Shown: piece by piece, positions 26,813-35,342 of the stretch
Position numbering within the stretch: the stretch's first letter is position 1
Layout of the letters: every line of letters starts with the position of its first letter
Source of the DNA: CAWBLP01 sp963789495
GTDB lineage: Bacteria; Pseudomonadota; Alphaproteobacteria; Acetobacterales; Acetobacteraceae
Reading direction: 5' to 3'
Assembly (NCBI GenBank): GCA_963789495.1
Contig: CAWBLP010000023.1
Span: 62,001-126,000, forward strand
DNA length: 64,000 nucleotides
Position numbers and translations under genes: made by a program
Notes under the pieces: model-generated
The model's database searches: none
Seen by the model: the letters and a program-made list of their open reading frames with translations, nothing else
Told to the model about the DNA's origin: nothing

Positions 26813-27832
26813 TCACGCCGCCGCCGGCTTTGCCCGATACGCTTCCTGCCGCATCATCAGCGCCCAGCCGATGCGTGCCATCTTGTTGGCCAGTGCCACC
26901 GCCGCGAGCAAGCGCGGCTTGCTGGCCAGCAGCCGGGCAATCCAGGGGCCCTGCTGCGCCTGCCTGGTATTCAGCACCGACTGCGCACCGTTCACCAGCA
27001 GCCGGCGCAGATAGCCGTTGCCGCGCTTGCTGATCTTACCCAGGTGTATCTTGCCGCCGGTGCCCTCGAGCCGCGGCGTGAGGCCGAGCGAGGCCGCAAA
27101 GTGTCGTCCACTGCTGAAAGCTGCGGGATTGATCACCAGTGCCGCCATGGCGGAGGCCAGGATCGGACCGTAGCCCGGTGCGGTAATCAGGTGCCGGCAA
27201 TTCGCAGTGTCGCGGCCCCAGGCGACGATCCGCTTCTCCGCCGCGGCCATTTTCAGTTCCAGTGCGCGCAGCATGTCGGCCGCCGGCTGCAACGCCTCGC
27301 GTGCCAGGCTGGGGAGCCGCGTGTCCGACGGGTCGCCGAGCACCGCCAGCAGCGTGCCAACGTGCTGCGTGCCCGGCGGGACGACGATGCCGAATTCCGC
27401 CAGCATGCCACGCAGGTGGTTGATCCACATGGTGCGCCGCTTGACCAGCATCTCACGCACCTTATGCAGGACGGTCGCCGCCTGCTGCGTCTCGGTCTTG
27501 ATGTCCACGAAACGCATCGAAGGCCGGCCGACGGCCTCGCAGATCGCTGCCGCGTCCGCCGGGTCGTTGCTGTGCCGCCGGACATAGGCTTTGGCATAGT
27601 GCGGTGGGATCAGCCGCACGTCGTGGCCCAGCTTGCACAGCTCGCGGGCCCAATAGTGTGCCGTCGCACACGCCTCCATGCCGACCAGGCACGGCGGCAG
27701 CTTGGCGAAGAACGCCAGCACCTTGGTTCGACGCAGGCTGCGACGCAGCGTCACCGTCTCGCGCGCATCGACGCCGTGCAGTTCGAACACCGTCTTGGCC
27801 AGGTCCAGGCCGATCCTGCTAACCTCTGTCAT
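26813..27832 (-). CDS. IS110-family transposase, IS1111 group
   Basis: 339 residues from MTEVSRIGLDLAKTVFELHG. DEDD domain: Asp in IGLDLAK, Glu in GMEACATAHYW, paired Asp in NDPADAAAICEAV. The C-terminal Transposase_20 domain has the Ser in SGRHFAASLGLTPR followed by KISKRGNGYLRRLLV. Full length for the group. Diagnostic DNA ends and a structured downstream region accompany it. Confidence 0.92.
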   Translation of the reverse strand: MTEVSRIGLDLAKTVFELHGVDARETVTLRRSLRRTKVLAFFAKLPPCLVGMEACATAHYWARELCKLGHDVRLIPPHYAKAYVRRHSNDPADAAAICEAVGRPSMRFVDIKTETQQAATVLHKVREMLVKRRTMWINHLRGMLAEFGIVVPPGTQHVGTLLAVLGDPSDTRLPSLAREALQPAADMLRALELKMAAAEKRIVAWGRDTANCRHLITAPGYGPILASAMAALVINPAAFSSGRHFAASLGLTPRLEGTGGKIHLGKISKRGNGYLRRLLVNGAQSVLNTRQAQQGPWIARLLASKPRLLAAVALANKMARIGWALMMRQEAYRAKPAAA

Positions 27833-27988
27833 GGATGGTCTCCTTCCGTTGGACAACACAACAGCCCAACTTTGGCACGCAGATGCCGTACGGGGGCCAT
27901 CCACCCCATCAGGCCCGGCCATGGAGTGCCGCATCCCGCCACAAGCGTCGCTCGGGACAGGCGCGGATCGGGATAGGCGGCGCACCCC

Positions 27989-28687
27989 CTACGCTAGGCT
28001 GCCGTCCGACAGTGAGTTGATCTTCTGCGTGAGGCTCGACATCAGGGCCGGCACCCCGCCGTTGGTCAGCAGATGCCGAAAATCCGAGCGCTGCACCGCA
28101 ACCCGGCTGATCGAGCCGTCTGCCAGCACATCTACCACTTTCCAGCCCGACGCCCGCTGCTGCATGACGTAGTCCAGTTTGGTGGGGGAGCCGCTGCTCG
28201 GCACGATCTGGGTCGGTATGATGACCACGTTGCCAACAAGCCGCAGATCCGAGGACATCTCGAAGCGCTGACCGTTCCAGCTATCGAAATTCGCCACCCA
28301 ACTCGCGACGGTGTAGCGACGGAAGGTCTGCAGCAGCGCAGTCCGCAGGTCGGCGGACAGACTTGACCAGCGCGGACCAATGGAATTCTGCAGGATCGTC
28401 TGCAGGTCGAATGCCTTGTCCACCGCGCTCGCCAGCGTCTCGAAGCGCTCCTTGAAAGGCGCCTGCTTGCCCGACTTCATGATCTGGAGCAGCGCGGCCT
28501 CGAAAGTCTGCACCGTGTCGACGGCGTCCCGGGCGGTCGCTGTCTGCGCCTGCGCTGTCTCGCCCTGGCTCGCGGTCTGAGCATGTATTGGCTGGACGAT
28601 ACCTAACGCGGCCAGGCTCAGCAGGCTGGCCAGGATCATCCGACGGTGGAGGCCGGGGCTGCCCGGGCCGATGATCACATCTTGCAT
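27989..28687 (-). CDS. mlaC: MlaC/Ttg2D-type phospholipid-binding protein
   Basis: 232 residues from MQDVIIGPGSPGLHRRM; the signal helix is MILASLLSLAALGIV and cleavage falls about QPIHA. Alternative starts at 28639 or 28708. The MlaC domain follows (FKERFETLASAVDKAFDLQTILQNSIGPRW, SDLRTALLQTFRRYTVASWVANFD). It shuttles phospholipids across the periplasm between outer-membrane and inner-membrane Mla complexes. No mlaD, mlaE or mlaF is adjacent, so it is an orphan copy. Confidence 0.85.
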   Translation of the reverse strand: MQDVIIGPGSPGLHRRMILASLLSLAALGIVQPIHAQTASQGETAQAQTATARDAVDTVQTFEAALLQIMKSGKQAPFKERFETLASAVDKAFDLQTILQNSIGPRWSSLSADLRTALLQTFRRYTVASWVANFDSWNGQRFEMSSDLRLVGNVVIIPTQIVPSSGSPTKLDYVMQQRASGWKVVDVLADGSISRVAVQRSDFRHLLTNGGVPALMSSLTQKINSLSDGSLA

Positions 28688-29207
28688 CCTCTGCTTCCTC
28701 AGCGACATAGCGGTCTTCGGCATCCGCGTCGGCGGGTCGCCGATCGGGTATCCTTCAGCAACAACGTTCAAAGCGCCAACTGGATCACAACCAGCCACGA
28801 TATGAATGGCCTCGCGGCGGGGAGGGGTGCCACGCGCCTTGCGGTAAAGATGGGATCGGGTGTCGTCCGATAAATGACCAAACCCGGCATGGATTATATG
28901 CGTGCCGCACATCAGGCGCCTGGCGGATCAAGAACCATGTAGACACCTTCCGTCATCGCCGCGGATTGGCATCCGCGCGTCTCGCGCTGCCGCGCGGAGC
29001 GAGCGATGGAGGCCGAAATTCGCTCCGCAACGTGCCGCCGCAATCGGCCCCGCGGTCAGGGTCAAGCCGCCAAGTCTACGCTTCAGCGGGCGGGTCTTGG
29101 CCTTAGGCTACGTGTCGGCCGGCCTGACGGAAGGTTCGGCGCGCGCCTCGATCAATCCGGCGAGCTCGCCGGGGCGAAATGAATGGATTCGGCCCGCTTT
29201 CGAGCCC
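28688..29207. other. Gene-free interval, mlaC to phyH
   Basis: About 520 bp. It holds the promoter side of mlaC and the 3' end of the dioxygenase gene. A short frame on the minus strand continues past the dioxygenase stop in another frame, without convincing coding character. No repeat or terminator was recognised. Confidence 0.4.
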
Positions 29208-30044
29208 TCAGGCCCGCATCGCCCGGCCGGTGTCGCGCATCAGGATCTGGGCATGCGCCCCGGTGACCGCAGCATGATGCGCCAGCGCGGCCGGCGATAA
29301 ATCGGCGTCCGGCACCTGCTCGGGATCGAAATGCCCGTAGCGGTCGGTTCCGCGCACCAGGGTCGCACTGTCATGTGTGCCGGCCACCTGCCGCACCTGG
29401 GTGGAAATATAACGGATGGCGAAGCCGATCCGCCTGGTGTCCGAGGGGTTCGGGTCGGAGCCGTGGATCAGCCGCACGTGGTGCAGCGACATCTCGCCGG
29501 CGGCGAGTTCCAGCATCACTGCCTGGCGATCGTCGACCTCCACCATGATCTCCTGCCCGCGGCTAAGCAGGTTCTCCGGGCGGAAGGTATCGCGATGCGG
29601 CACCTGCTCCATCCGGTGGGTGCCGGGCACCACCCGCATGGCGCCGTTCGCCGCGGTGCTGTCGGTAAAGGCAATCCAGGCGGTGACCACATCTGCAGGG
29701 TCAAGGCCCCAATAGGTGGAATCCTGGTGCCACGAAACGAAGCCGGGATTGCGCTTCTCCTTGATGAAGAAGCTGCTGCCCCAGCACAGGATGTCGGGAC
29801 CGATAATGTCCTCCACCGGGTCGAGGATGCCGGGGTGGCGGATCAGTTCGTTCAGCCAGGTGAACAGCAGGTGTGATTTGTGCCGCAGCTTACCCGCCAG
29901 CGGACCCGCGTCGCCCTCGAACGATTCCAGTCGGCGGCGCAAGATGTCGGCCTCGTCACTGGCGAGCGCACGCACCGGCGCGTAATACCCAAGCTCTTGA
30001 TACTGCCGCAGCGCGGCCTCGGTCAGCGCTTTCATGGATGTCAT
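29208..30044 (-). CDS. Phytanoyl-CoA dioxygenase (PhyH) family protein
   Basis: 278 residues. Fe(II) ligands His-x-Asp in SWHQDSTYWGL and a distal His in HHVRLIHGSDPNPSDTRR, with Arg for 2-oxoglutarate. The family hydroxylates many hydrophobic acids and small metabolites; substrate unknown. ATG choices at 30044 and 30035. Divergent from the DUF218 gene, with the start sites about 40 bp apart. Confidence 0.88.
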   Translation of the reverse strand: MTSMKALTEAALRQYQELGYYAPVRALASDEADILRRRLESFEGDAGPLAGKLRHKSHLLFTWLNELIRHPGILDPVEDIIGPDILCWGSSFFIKEKRNPGFVSWHQDSTYWGLDPADVVTAWIAFTDSTAANGAMRVVPGTHRMEQVPHRDTFRPENLLSRGQEIMVEVDDRQAVMLELAAGEMSLHHVRLIHGSDPNPSDTRRIGFAIRYISTQVRQVAGTHDSATLVRGTDRYGHFDPEQVPDADLSPAALAHHAAVTGAHAQILMRDTGRAMRA

Positions 30045-30084
30045 GCCCTCCCACCACAGCCAGCGTGGAAACCGAGCGCGGTCG

Positions 30085-30615
30085 ATGTCAAGCGCGCGTC
30101 AGCCTGTCGCCAGGCCAGACGCGGTGATCGTGATCTTCGGCGCCGCGGTCCGGCCGGACGGATCGCCAAGCCCGATCCTGCGGGCGCGGGTGGAGGCCGC
30201 CGCGCGGTTCGGGGCCACGCACGCCGCACCGCTGTTCCTGCCCACTGGCGCGCGGGGACGCCATGGCCCGTCCGAGGCCTCGGTCATGGCAGCCGTGCTG
30301 CGGGACCTCGGCGTGCCGGCGGCACGCATCCTCCTGGAGGAGGCCGGCACCGATACGCTGTCCTCGGTTCGCGCGGTCGCCAAGCTGCTGCGGCAGCGGC
30401 GACTGGTGGTGCCGGTGCATGCCGCAAGCAGCGGTTTCCACCTGCCGCGCTGCGTGCTGCTGCTGCGCCTGGCGGGGATTCCGGCGCGTTCCTGTCCGCC
30501 GCCGCCCGCTCCCAGTCGTTGGTGGCAACGGCTGTACTGGCGGCTGCGTGAGGTGCCCGCCTTGCCCTATGACGCCGCTCTGCTGCTGAGCTTGCGCCTG
30601 GTCCGGCGGTGGTGA
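30085..30615 (+). CDS. DUF218 (YdcF-like) protein
   Basis: 176 residues from MSSARQPVARPDAVIVIFGAAVRPDG. An earlier ATG at 30034 would overlap the divergent gene. DUF218 core: PTGARGRHGPSEASVMAAVLRDLGVPAARILLEEAGTDTLSSVRAVAKLL, then SSGFHLPRC. Relatives include SanA/YdcF proteins; some act in envelope or cobalamin-related pathways. No membrane anchor visible. Confidence 0.8.
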   Translation: MSSARQPVARPDAVIVIFGAAVRPDGSPSPILRARVEAAARFGATHAAPLFLPTGARGRHGPSEASVMAAVLRDLGVPAARILLEEAGTDTLSSVRAVAKLLRQRRLVVPVHAASSGFHLPRCVLLLRLAGIPARSCPPPPAPSRWWQRLYWRLREVPALPYDAALLLSLRLVRRW

Positions 30616-30645
30616 ACGCTCAGGCGTCACCAAGGGGGATTTGTC

Positions 30646-31125
30646 ATGGCCGAGACCGCCCGCCCTGTCGCAATTGCCGCCGCCGACGCGCCGCCCCGCG
30701 CCCGCGCATCCGGCTATCCCGCCGACCTGCTGGCGCGCGTCGCCGAACGCGAGAAGCGCCCGTTGGGCGACCTGTTCGGGCTGAGCGTGTTCGGCGTGAA
30801 CCTGACACGGCTGGCGCCAGGGGCCTGGTCCGCCCTGCACCATCAGCACAGCCGGCAGGACGAGTTCGTCTACGTGCTGCAAGGCACGCCGGTGCTGGTC
30901 ACCGAGTTCGGCGAAACCGAGCTGGCCCCCGGCATGTGTGCCGGTTTCGCCGCCGGCGGATCGCCGCACCATCTGGAGAACCGCACGCAGTCCGACGTGC
31001 TGATCCTCGAAGTGGGCGATCGTGGCGCCGGCGACGCCGTGTTCTACCCCAATGACGACCTGCAAGCCGTGATGGGGCCGGACGGCAAGTGGCGCTACAG
31101 GCGCAAGGACGGATCGCCACTCTGA
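30646..31125 (+). CDS. Cupin-domain protein
   Basis: 159 residues, 30 bp after the DUF218 gene, preceded by AGGGGGA. Single cupin: WSALHHQHSRQDEFVYVLQG gives the HxH and Glu, and SPHHLENRT gives the distal His of a metal site. Function unknown; possibly a small-molecule dioxygenase or isomerase. It differs from the frameshifted cupin near zur. Confidence 0.85.
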   Translation: MAETARPVAIAAADAPPRARASGYPADLLARVAEREKRPLGDLFGLSVFGVNLTRLAPGAWSALHHQHSRQDEFVYVLQGTPVLVTEFGETELAPGMCAGFAAGGSPHHLENRTQSDVLILEVGDRGAGDAVFYPNDDLQAVMGPDGKWRYRRKDGSPL

Positions 31126-31136
31126 CCTGGTGTCGA

Positions 31137-31366
31137 GGGCGTTGCCTCCGAACCCCCATCACGGAGCGCGGCCCCTTGAAAACACCCGCCAAGGACCCGG
31201 CCCTTGGAACCGCCTCCGTTTGGGGGGGCGGTCGTGATGATGCCGGGAAACGAGGCGGTCGCGCCCACCCCTCACCGCAAACCGAATCGGATTGCAGCGG
31301 CTGTGTCGTTGCTGGAGGCCCAGGAGACGATGCCTTCCGGTGGGATTTGGGGCAACGCTCCGATGC
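31137..31366. repeat. Dispersed inverted-repeat intergenic element, copy 3
   Basis: Left arm at 31137-31157 (GGGCGTTGCCTCCGAACCCC). Right arm at 31334-31366 (CCGGTGGGATTTGGGGCAACGCTCCGATGC), a diverged match to the arm at 451-485. The middle resembles copy 2 (TTTGGGGGGG). An IS630 element inserted right at its end. No ORF. Confidence 0.6.
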
Positions 31367-31368
31367 TA

Positions 31369-32581
31369 GTGTCCTGAACCATAAGACCACCGCATCATGT
31401 CGTTGAAGTGTTGTAGGTGCAAAATCGTTCTATGGCGTCGAGGATGTCGTCGGCGGATTTGACCCACCGGAATGGCTTTGGGTTGGCATTGTGGTGATCG
31501 AGAAAGGCGTTGATCGCAGCTTCCAGCTCATCGACGCTGCGATGTACGCCGCGCCTGATCTTCCGGTCGGTCAGCAGAGCGAAAAAGCGCTCGACCTGGT
31601 TCAGCCAGGAGCTGCTTGTCGGGGTCAGGTGGACATGCCAGCGCGGGCGCTTTGCCAGCCAGTCGCGGATCAGCGCGGTCTTGTGCGTCGCGTAGTTGTC
31701 CCAGACCAGATGCACATCCAGCCCGGTCGGTACCGCAGCCTCGATCTCGTCCAGGAATTGACGGAACTCGGTCGCGCGGTGGCGCGGATAGCATTTGCCG
31801 ATGATTGCTCCGGTAGCGACGTCAAGTGCCGCGAACAGCGAGGTCGTACCGTGCCGGACGTAATCGTGACTGCGCCGCTCAGGCTGACCAGGTCGCATCG
31901 GAAACACGGTCTGGCTGCGGTCCAGCGCCTGGATCTGCGACTTTTCGTCAACGCAGAGCACCACGGCATGCTCGGGAGGGGAAACATACAACCCCACCAC
32001 ATCGCGCACCTTGGCCACGAAGTCGGGATCAGTGGAGAGCTTGAATGTCTCCTGCCGATGCGGCTTCAGCCCGAAGGCGCGCCAAATCCGCTGCACCGTG
32101 CTGACCGACAAGCCGGTGTCTCGCGCCATGCCACGCGAACTCCAGTGGGTCGCCGCCTCGGGCTTACTCTCCAGCGTGCGGGTGATCACCGCTTCGATCC
32201 GTTTATCCTCGATCGTGCGCGGCGCTCCGGGCCGCGGCTCGTCGCGCAAACCCTCGACCCGCTGCGCCAGAAACCGGCGGCGCCATTTGCCGACGGTTTG
32301 TGGATGCGCCCCAAGCTGCTGACCAACCGCCTGGTTTTCCAGACCCTCGGCGCAGGCCAGAACGATGCGGGCACGAGCCGCAAGAGCCTGCGAGGTCTTG
32401 GGCCGGGCGGCCAGCGCCATCAGCTCAGATCTCTCCGCATCCGTTACATTCAGCGCTTCCAGCCTGCGTCCCGCCATGCCTGCTCTCCGTCTCCAAGACG
32501 ACAGAGCCTCGCAAGTCACGCCGAATTGACCGCAGTGCAGTTTTCGAATTGCTGATGCGACGGATTTAGGACTTAGGACAC
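31369..32581 (-). mobile_element. Complete IS630-family element, second type
   Basis: 1213 bp with inverted ends sharing GTGTCCT and then further matches including CGCATCA over about 33 bp. It is flanked by TA at 31367-31368 and 32582-32583. The target was CTAG. Different from the element at 6229: the transposase is in a single frame and the sequences diverge. Confidence 0.87.
31395..32477 (-). CDS. IS630-family transposase
   Basis: 360 residues from MAGRRLEALNVTDAERSEL. Helix-turn-helix region (NQAVGQQLGAHPQTVGKWRRRF) and DDE domain: Asp in LCVDEKSQIQ, Asp in VWDNYATHK, Glu in WLNQVERFFALL. It is intact in a single frame. The upstream frame to 32675 is not part of it. Confidence 0.92.
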   Translation of the reverse strand: MAGRRLEALNVTDAERSELMALAARPKTSQALAARARIVLACAEGLENQAVGQQLGAHPQTVGKWRRRFLAQRVEGLRDEPRPGAPRTIEDKRIEAVITRTLESKPEAATHWSSRGMARDTGLSVSTVQRIWRAFGLKPHRQETFKLSTDPDFVAKVRDVVGLYVSPPEHAVVLCVDEKSQIQALDRSQTVFPMRPGQPERRSHDYVRHGTTSLFAALDVATGAIIGKCYPRHRATEFRQFLDEIEAAVPTGLDVHLVWDNYATHKTALIRDWLAKRPRWHVHLTPTSSSWLNQVERFFALLTDRKIRRGVHRSVDELEAAINAFLDHHNANPKPFRWVKSADDILDAIERFCTYNTSTT

Positions 32582-32919
32582 TAGCGTTCCGACTCGTCGG
32601 AATCCGGCTCGACCTCGATGTCCGGCCCGATTGCGTCGGTGTCGTCCTCCAGGTCGCCGGTATCCTCCAGCACATCCTCCTCCTCGACGTCCTCGACGCC
32701 TTCCACCTCGATATCCGTCTCCTCCGTGCCAGGAGCTGGCACGGGCTTCTTCGGGCGCTTGTCCTCCACCACGTTGCCGCCGGTGCGGCGCGGGCGTGGC
32801 TGCTCCACCGGCTGCTCGGTGCCGCATTTCGGGCAGACGGCGGGTGACTTCGTCAGGTCGTAGAAACGCGTGCCGCAGGACACACAGACGCGCTTCGTGC
32901 CGAGTTCGGGCTTCGCCAT
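32581..32919 (-). CDS. FYDLN acid-domain protein (TIGR02300)
   Basis: 112 residues. N-terminal CxxC zinc ribbon (CVSCG, then CPKCG) around FYDLTKSPAVCPKC, followed by a long Asp/Glu-rich tail. A conserved alphaproteobacterial protein of unknown function. It is divergent from aroA, as in related genomes. Its TAG stop is at 32581-32583; the neighbouring IS630 uses the TA of that stop as its target, yet the codon is unchanged. Confidence 0.88.
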   Translation of the reverse strand: MAKPELGTKRVCVSCGTRFYDLTKSPAVCPKCGTEQPVEQPRPRRTGGNVVEDKRPKKPVPAPGTEETDIEVEGVEDVEEEDVLEDTGDLEDDTDAIGPDIEVEPDSDESER

Positions 32920-33034
32920 GTGGCAAGGGCCTTATCAGGGGGCGTGGGAAGCGCGCGCCCATGCCACCGTGGCGTGCGGCTGTCAAATGCCCTGTCTGCG
33001 TGCTAAGCGCCCGGCCGCTGTTGGAGTTTGCCGC

Positions 33035-34372
33035 ATGGACGCCCCCGCCCGCCCGATGATTTCCCGCCACGCCCCGGGTGCGCTGACCGGGCGGCTTGCC
33101 GTGCCGGGGGACAAGTCGATCAGCCATCGTGCGTTGATGTTCGGCGCGCTGGCGGTTGGCGAGACCCGCATCACTGGTCTGCTGGAAGGCGAGGATGTAC
33201 TGCGCACGGCGGCCGCCATGCGCGCTTTGGGTGCCGAGGTGACGCAGCAGGGCGAAAGCGCCTGGCATGTGGCGGGACGCGGTGTCGGCGGCCTGGTGGA
33301 ACCGACCGACGTGCTGGACATGGGCAACTCCGGCACGGCGGCGCGCCTGCTGTGTGGCGTCCTGGCGAGCCACCAGTTGTTCGCGGTGATGACCGGGGAT
33401 GCGAGCCTGCGCCGGCGGCCGATGCGGCGGGTGATCGATCCTTTAACCGCCTGCGGGGCGCGGTTTGCCGCGCGCGAAGGCGGACGCCTGCCGCTGGCGG
33501 TGGAGGGCGCGCGAGAGGCCTTGCCGCTGGAATACCGCGTTCCGGTGCCATCGGCGCAGGTAAAATCCGCCGTACTGTTGGCCGGGCTGAATGCACCCGG
33601 CCTGACGATCGTGGAGGAGCCGGAGGCGACCCGCGATCACAGTGAGAACATGTTGCGGCATTTCGGCGCGACCGTGACGGTGGAGGCCGATGGCCGCCTG
33701 CGCCGGATTACCCTGCAGGGACAGCCGGAGCTGCGTGGCGCGGATGTGGCGGTGCCGGGCGATCCCTCCTCGGCGGCTTTTTTGATCGCAGCGGCCCTGA
33801 TCGTGCCGGGCTCGCGGGTGACTATCCCCGACGTCGGCCTGAACGAATTGCGGTGCGGCCTGCTGGCCACGCTGGTCGAGATGGGCGCGGATATCGTGGT
33901 GGAAAACCGCCGGGAGCAGGGCGGTGAGCCCGTAGGGGATCTGGTGGTCGGCTATGGCCCCCTGCGCGGGGTGGAAGTGGCGTGGGAGCGGGCGCCGAGC
34001 ATGATCGACGAGTATCCGGTGTTGGCGGTGATCGCGGCCTGCGCGGAGGGCACTACCCGGATGTGCGGCCTGAAGGAGTTGCGGGTGAAAGAGAGCGACC
34101 GGCTAGCCGCCACCGCAGCCTTGCTGACGGCCAATGGCGCAAAGGTCGAGATCGACGGCGACGATTTGCTGGTCTTCGGCACCGGCCGTCCCCCGGCCGG
34201 CGGTGGTTCCGTCGTCACCCATATGGATCACCGCATCGCCATGCCTGCGCTGGTATTGGGTCTGGCGACCGCGCAGCCGGTCACAGTGGACGATGTCAGC
34301 TTCATCGACACCAGCTTTCCCGGCTTCGTGGCCCTGCTGAACCAGGCCGGCGGGGCGGTGAGCGCGGCGTGA
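33035..34372 (+). CDS. aroA: 3-phosphoshikimate 1-carboxyvinyltransferase (EPSP synthase, class II-like)
   Basis: 445 residues. Joins shikimate-3-phosphate and phosphoenolpyruvate. Seen: GDKSISHRALMFGAL, RPMRRVIDPL, VKSAVLLAGLN, MIDEYPVLAV and KELRVKESDR. The block LDMGNSGTAARL has Gly where glyphosate-tolerant class II enzymes have Ala. First of the aroA-cmk-rpsA-ihfB run; its end overlaps a possible GTG start of cmk. Confidence 0.95.
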   Translation: MDAPARPMISRHAPGALTGRLAVPGDKSISHRALMFGALAVGETRITGLLEGEDVLRTAAAMRALGAEVTQQGESAWHVAGRGVGGLVEPTDVLDMGNSGTAARLLCGVLASHQLFAVMTGDASLRRRPMRRVIDPLTACGARFAAREGGRLPLAVEGAREALPLEYRVPVPSAQVKSAVLLAGLNAPGLTIVEEPEATRDHSENMLRHFGATVTVEADGRLRRITLQGQPELRGADVAVPGDPSSAAFLIAAALIVPGSRVTIPDVGLNELRCGLLATLVEMGADIVVENRREQGGEPVGDLVVGYGPLRGVEVAWERAPSMIDEYPVLAVIAACAEGTTRMCGLKELRVKESDRLAATAALLTANGAKVEIDGDDLLVFGTGRPPAGGGSVVTHMDHRIAMPALVLGLATAQPVTVDDVSFIDTSFPGFVALLNQAGGAVSAA

Positions 34373-34398
34373 CCGGCCCGGCTGTGATTGTGCCGGGG

Positions 34399-35025
34399 AT
34401 GACTGCACCAGTCGTGATCGCGATCGACGGCCCGGCCGCGGCCGGCAAGGGCACGCTGGCGCGCCGGCTGGCCGTGACCCTGGACCTGCCCTATCTGGAT
34501 ACCGGCCTGCTGTATCGCGCGGTCGGGCGGCTGGTGCTGGATCGCGGTGGTGATCCGGGCGATCCCGCCATCTCGATGGACGCGGCGCGTGCGCTGCGAG
34601 TGACTGACCTGGCCCGCGGCGACCTGCGTGGACCCACGGCCGATGCTGCCGCCGCCGCGGTGGCGGCAATCCCGGCGGTGCGCCAGGCTTTGTTGGATTT
34701 CCAGCGTGGCTTCGGCAGTGAGCGTGGCGCCGTGCTCGACGGGCGCGATATCGGCACGGTGATTTTTCCAGACGCGACGGTGAAGCTGTTCGTTACCGCC
34801 AGCCTGCAGGCCCGGGCGCGCCGACGCTGGCTGGAGCTGCAGGCGAAGGGCGTCACGGCCGACCTGACGACGGTGCAGGCGGACATGCTGGCACGCGACA
34901 CGCGGGACGCACCGAACATGCGGCAGGCCGCGGATGCGATGCTGCTGGACACCACCGATCTCAATGCCGAGGCGGCCTTCGCGTTTGCGCTGCGCGCGGT
35001 CCGGAGCCGGCTGCAAGCGGCGTGA
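34399..35025 (+). CDS. cmk: Cytidylate kinase
   Basis: 208 residues from MTAPVVIAIDGPAAAGKGT. A GTG at 34369 overlapping the aroA stop (coupled) is an alternative. P-loop GPAAAGKGT, YLDTGLLYRAVG for CMP and VLDGRDIGTVIFPDA. Phosphorylates CMP and dCMP. Sits between aroA and rpsA. Confidence 0.94.
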   Translation: MTAPVVIAIDGPAAAGKGTLARRLAVTLDLPYLDTGLLYRAVGRLVLDRGGDPGDPAISMDAARALRVTDLARGDLRGPTADAAAAAVAAIPAVRQALLDFQRGFGSERGAVLDGRDIGTVIFPDATVKLFVTASLQARARRRWLELQAKGVTADLTTVQADMLARDTRDAPNMRQAADAMLLDTTDLNAEAAFAFALRAVRSRLQAA

Positions 35026-35342
35026 CCGCGGGCGTCGGCGGGCACCGATGATGAGCGTTGGGCACGGTCGCGGTGTCACGTTGCGTGGCGGGTAGCGCCG
35101 AGGCAGGTGCAGCGATCAAAGGCATTGGTCGATCCGCGAGACTTGACTCCATCAGCCTGGAGCGTATCTGTGAGCGCAAGCGCCCGCGTAACGGGCGCTT
35201 GCGACGTTCCTGACAACCCGGCCTGCGGTCCTCATACCCGCGGGCAAGACGTGTTCCCGGCCACACTCCGCCGCGGCGAACGCGCAAACCAGCGGCAACC
35301 CCGGGCCCGGCCCGGACATCCGTAACGGAATATACCCACCAC
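35026..35342. other. cmk-rpsA intergenic leader
   Basis: About 317 bp, long for this cluster. Contains the strong hairpin listed separately (35175-35203) and no convincing ORF. It probably holds the rpsA promoter and 5' leader. Confidence 0.5.
35175..35203 (+). promoter_or_regulatory. Strong stem-loop upstream of rpsA
   Basis: CGCAAGCGCCCG (35175-35186), five-base loop, CGGGCGCTTGCG (35192-35203): a perfect 12-bp stem. No T run follows, so an intrinsic terminator is uncertain. It could be the cmk 3' end or part of an S1 autoregulatory leader. Confidence 0.6.

Larger units (their letters stand above)
26350..27915 (-). mobile_element. IS1111-type IS110-family element
   Basis: Ends placed by subterminal inverted repeats: GGGGGCCAT-TCACACATGA read leftward at 26352-26370 and GGGGGCCATCCACCCCATCA at 27892-27911. 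Exact ends are uncertain by several bases, as is usual for this group. It contains the transposase and about 440 bp of non-coding DNA after it. It separates the secreted-protein gene from mlaC. Confidence 0.65.

Noticed and set aside
26294..27976. 560-codon plus-strand ORF over the IS1111 element
   Set aside because: Antisense to a clear transposase; low-complexity composition.
31491..32555. Long plus-strand ORF opposite the IS630 transposase
   Set aside because: Shadow of the transposase in GC-rich DNA; no domain.
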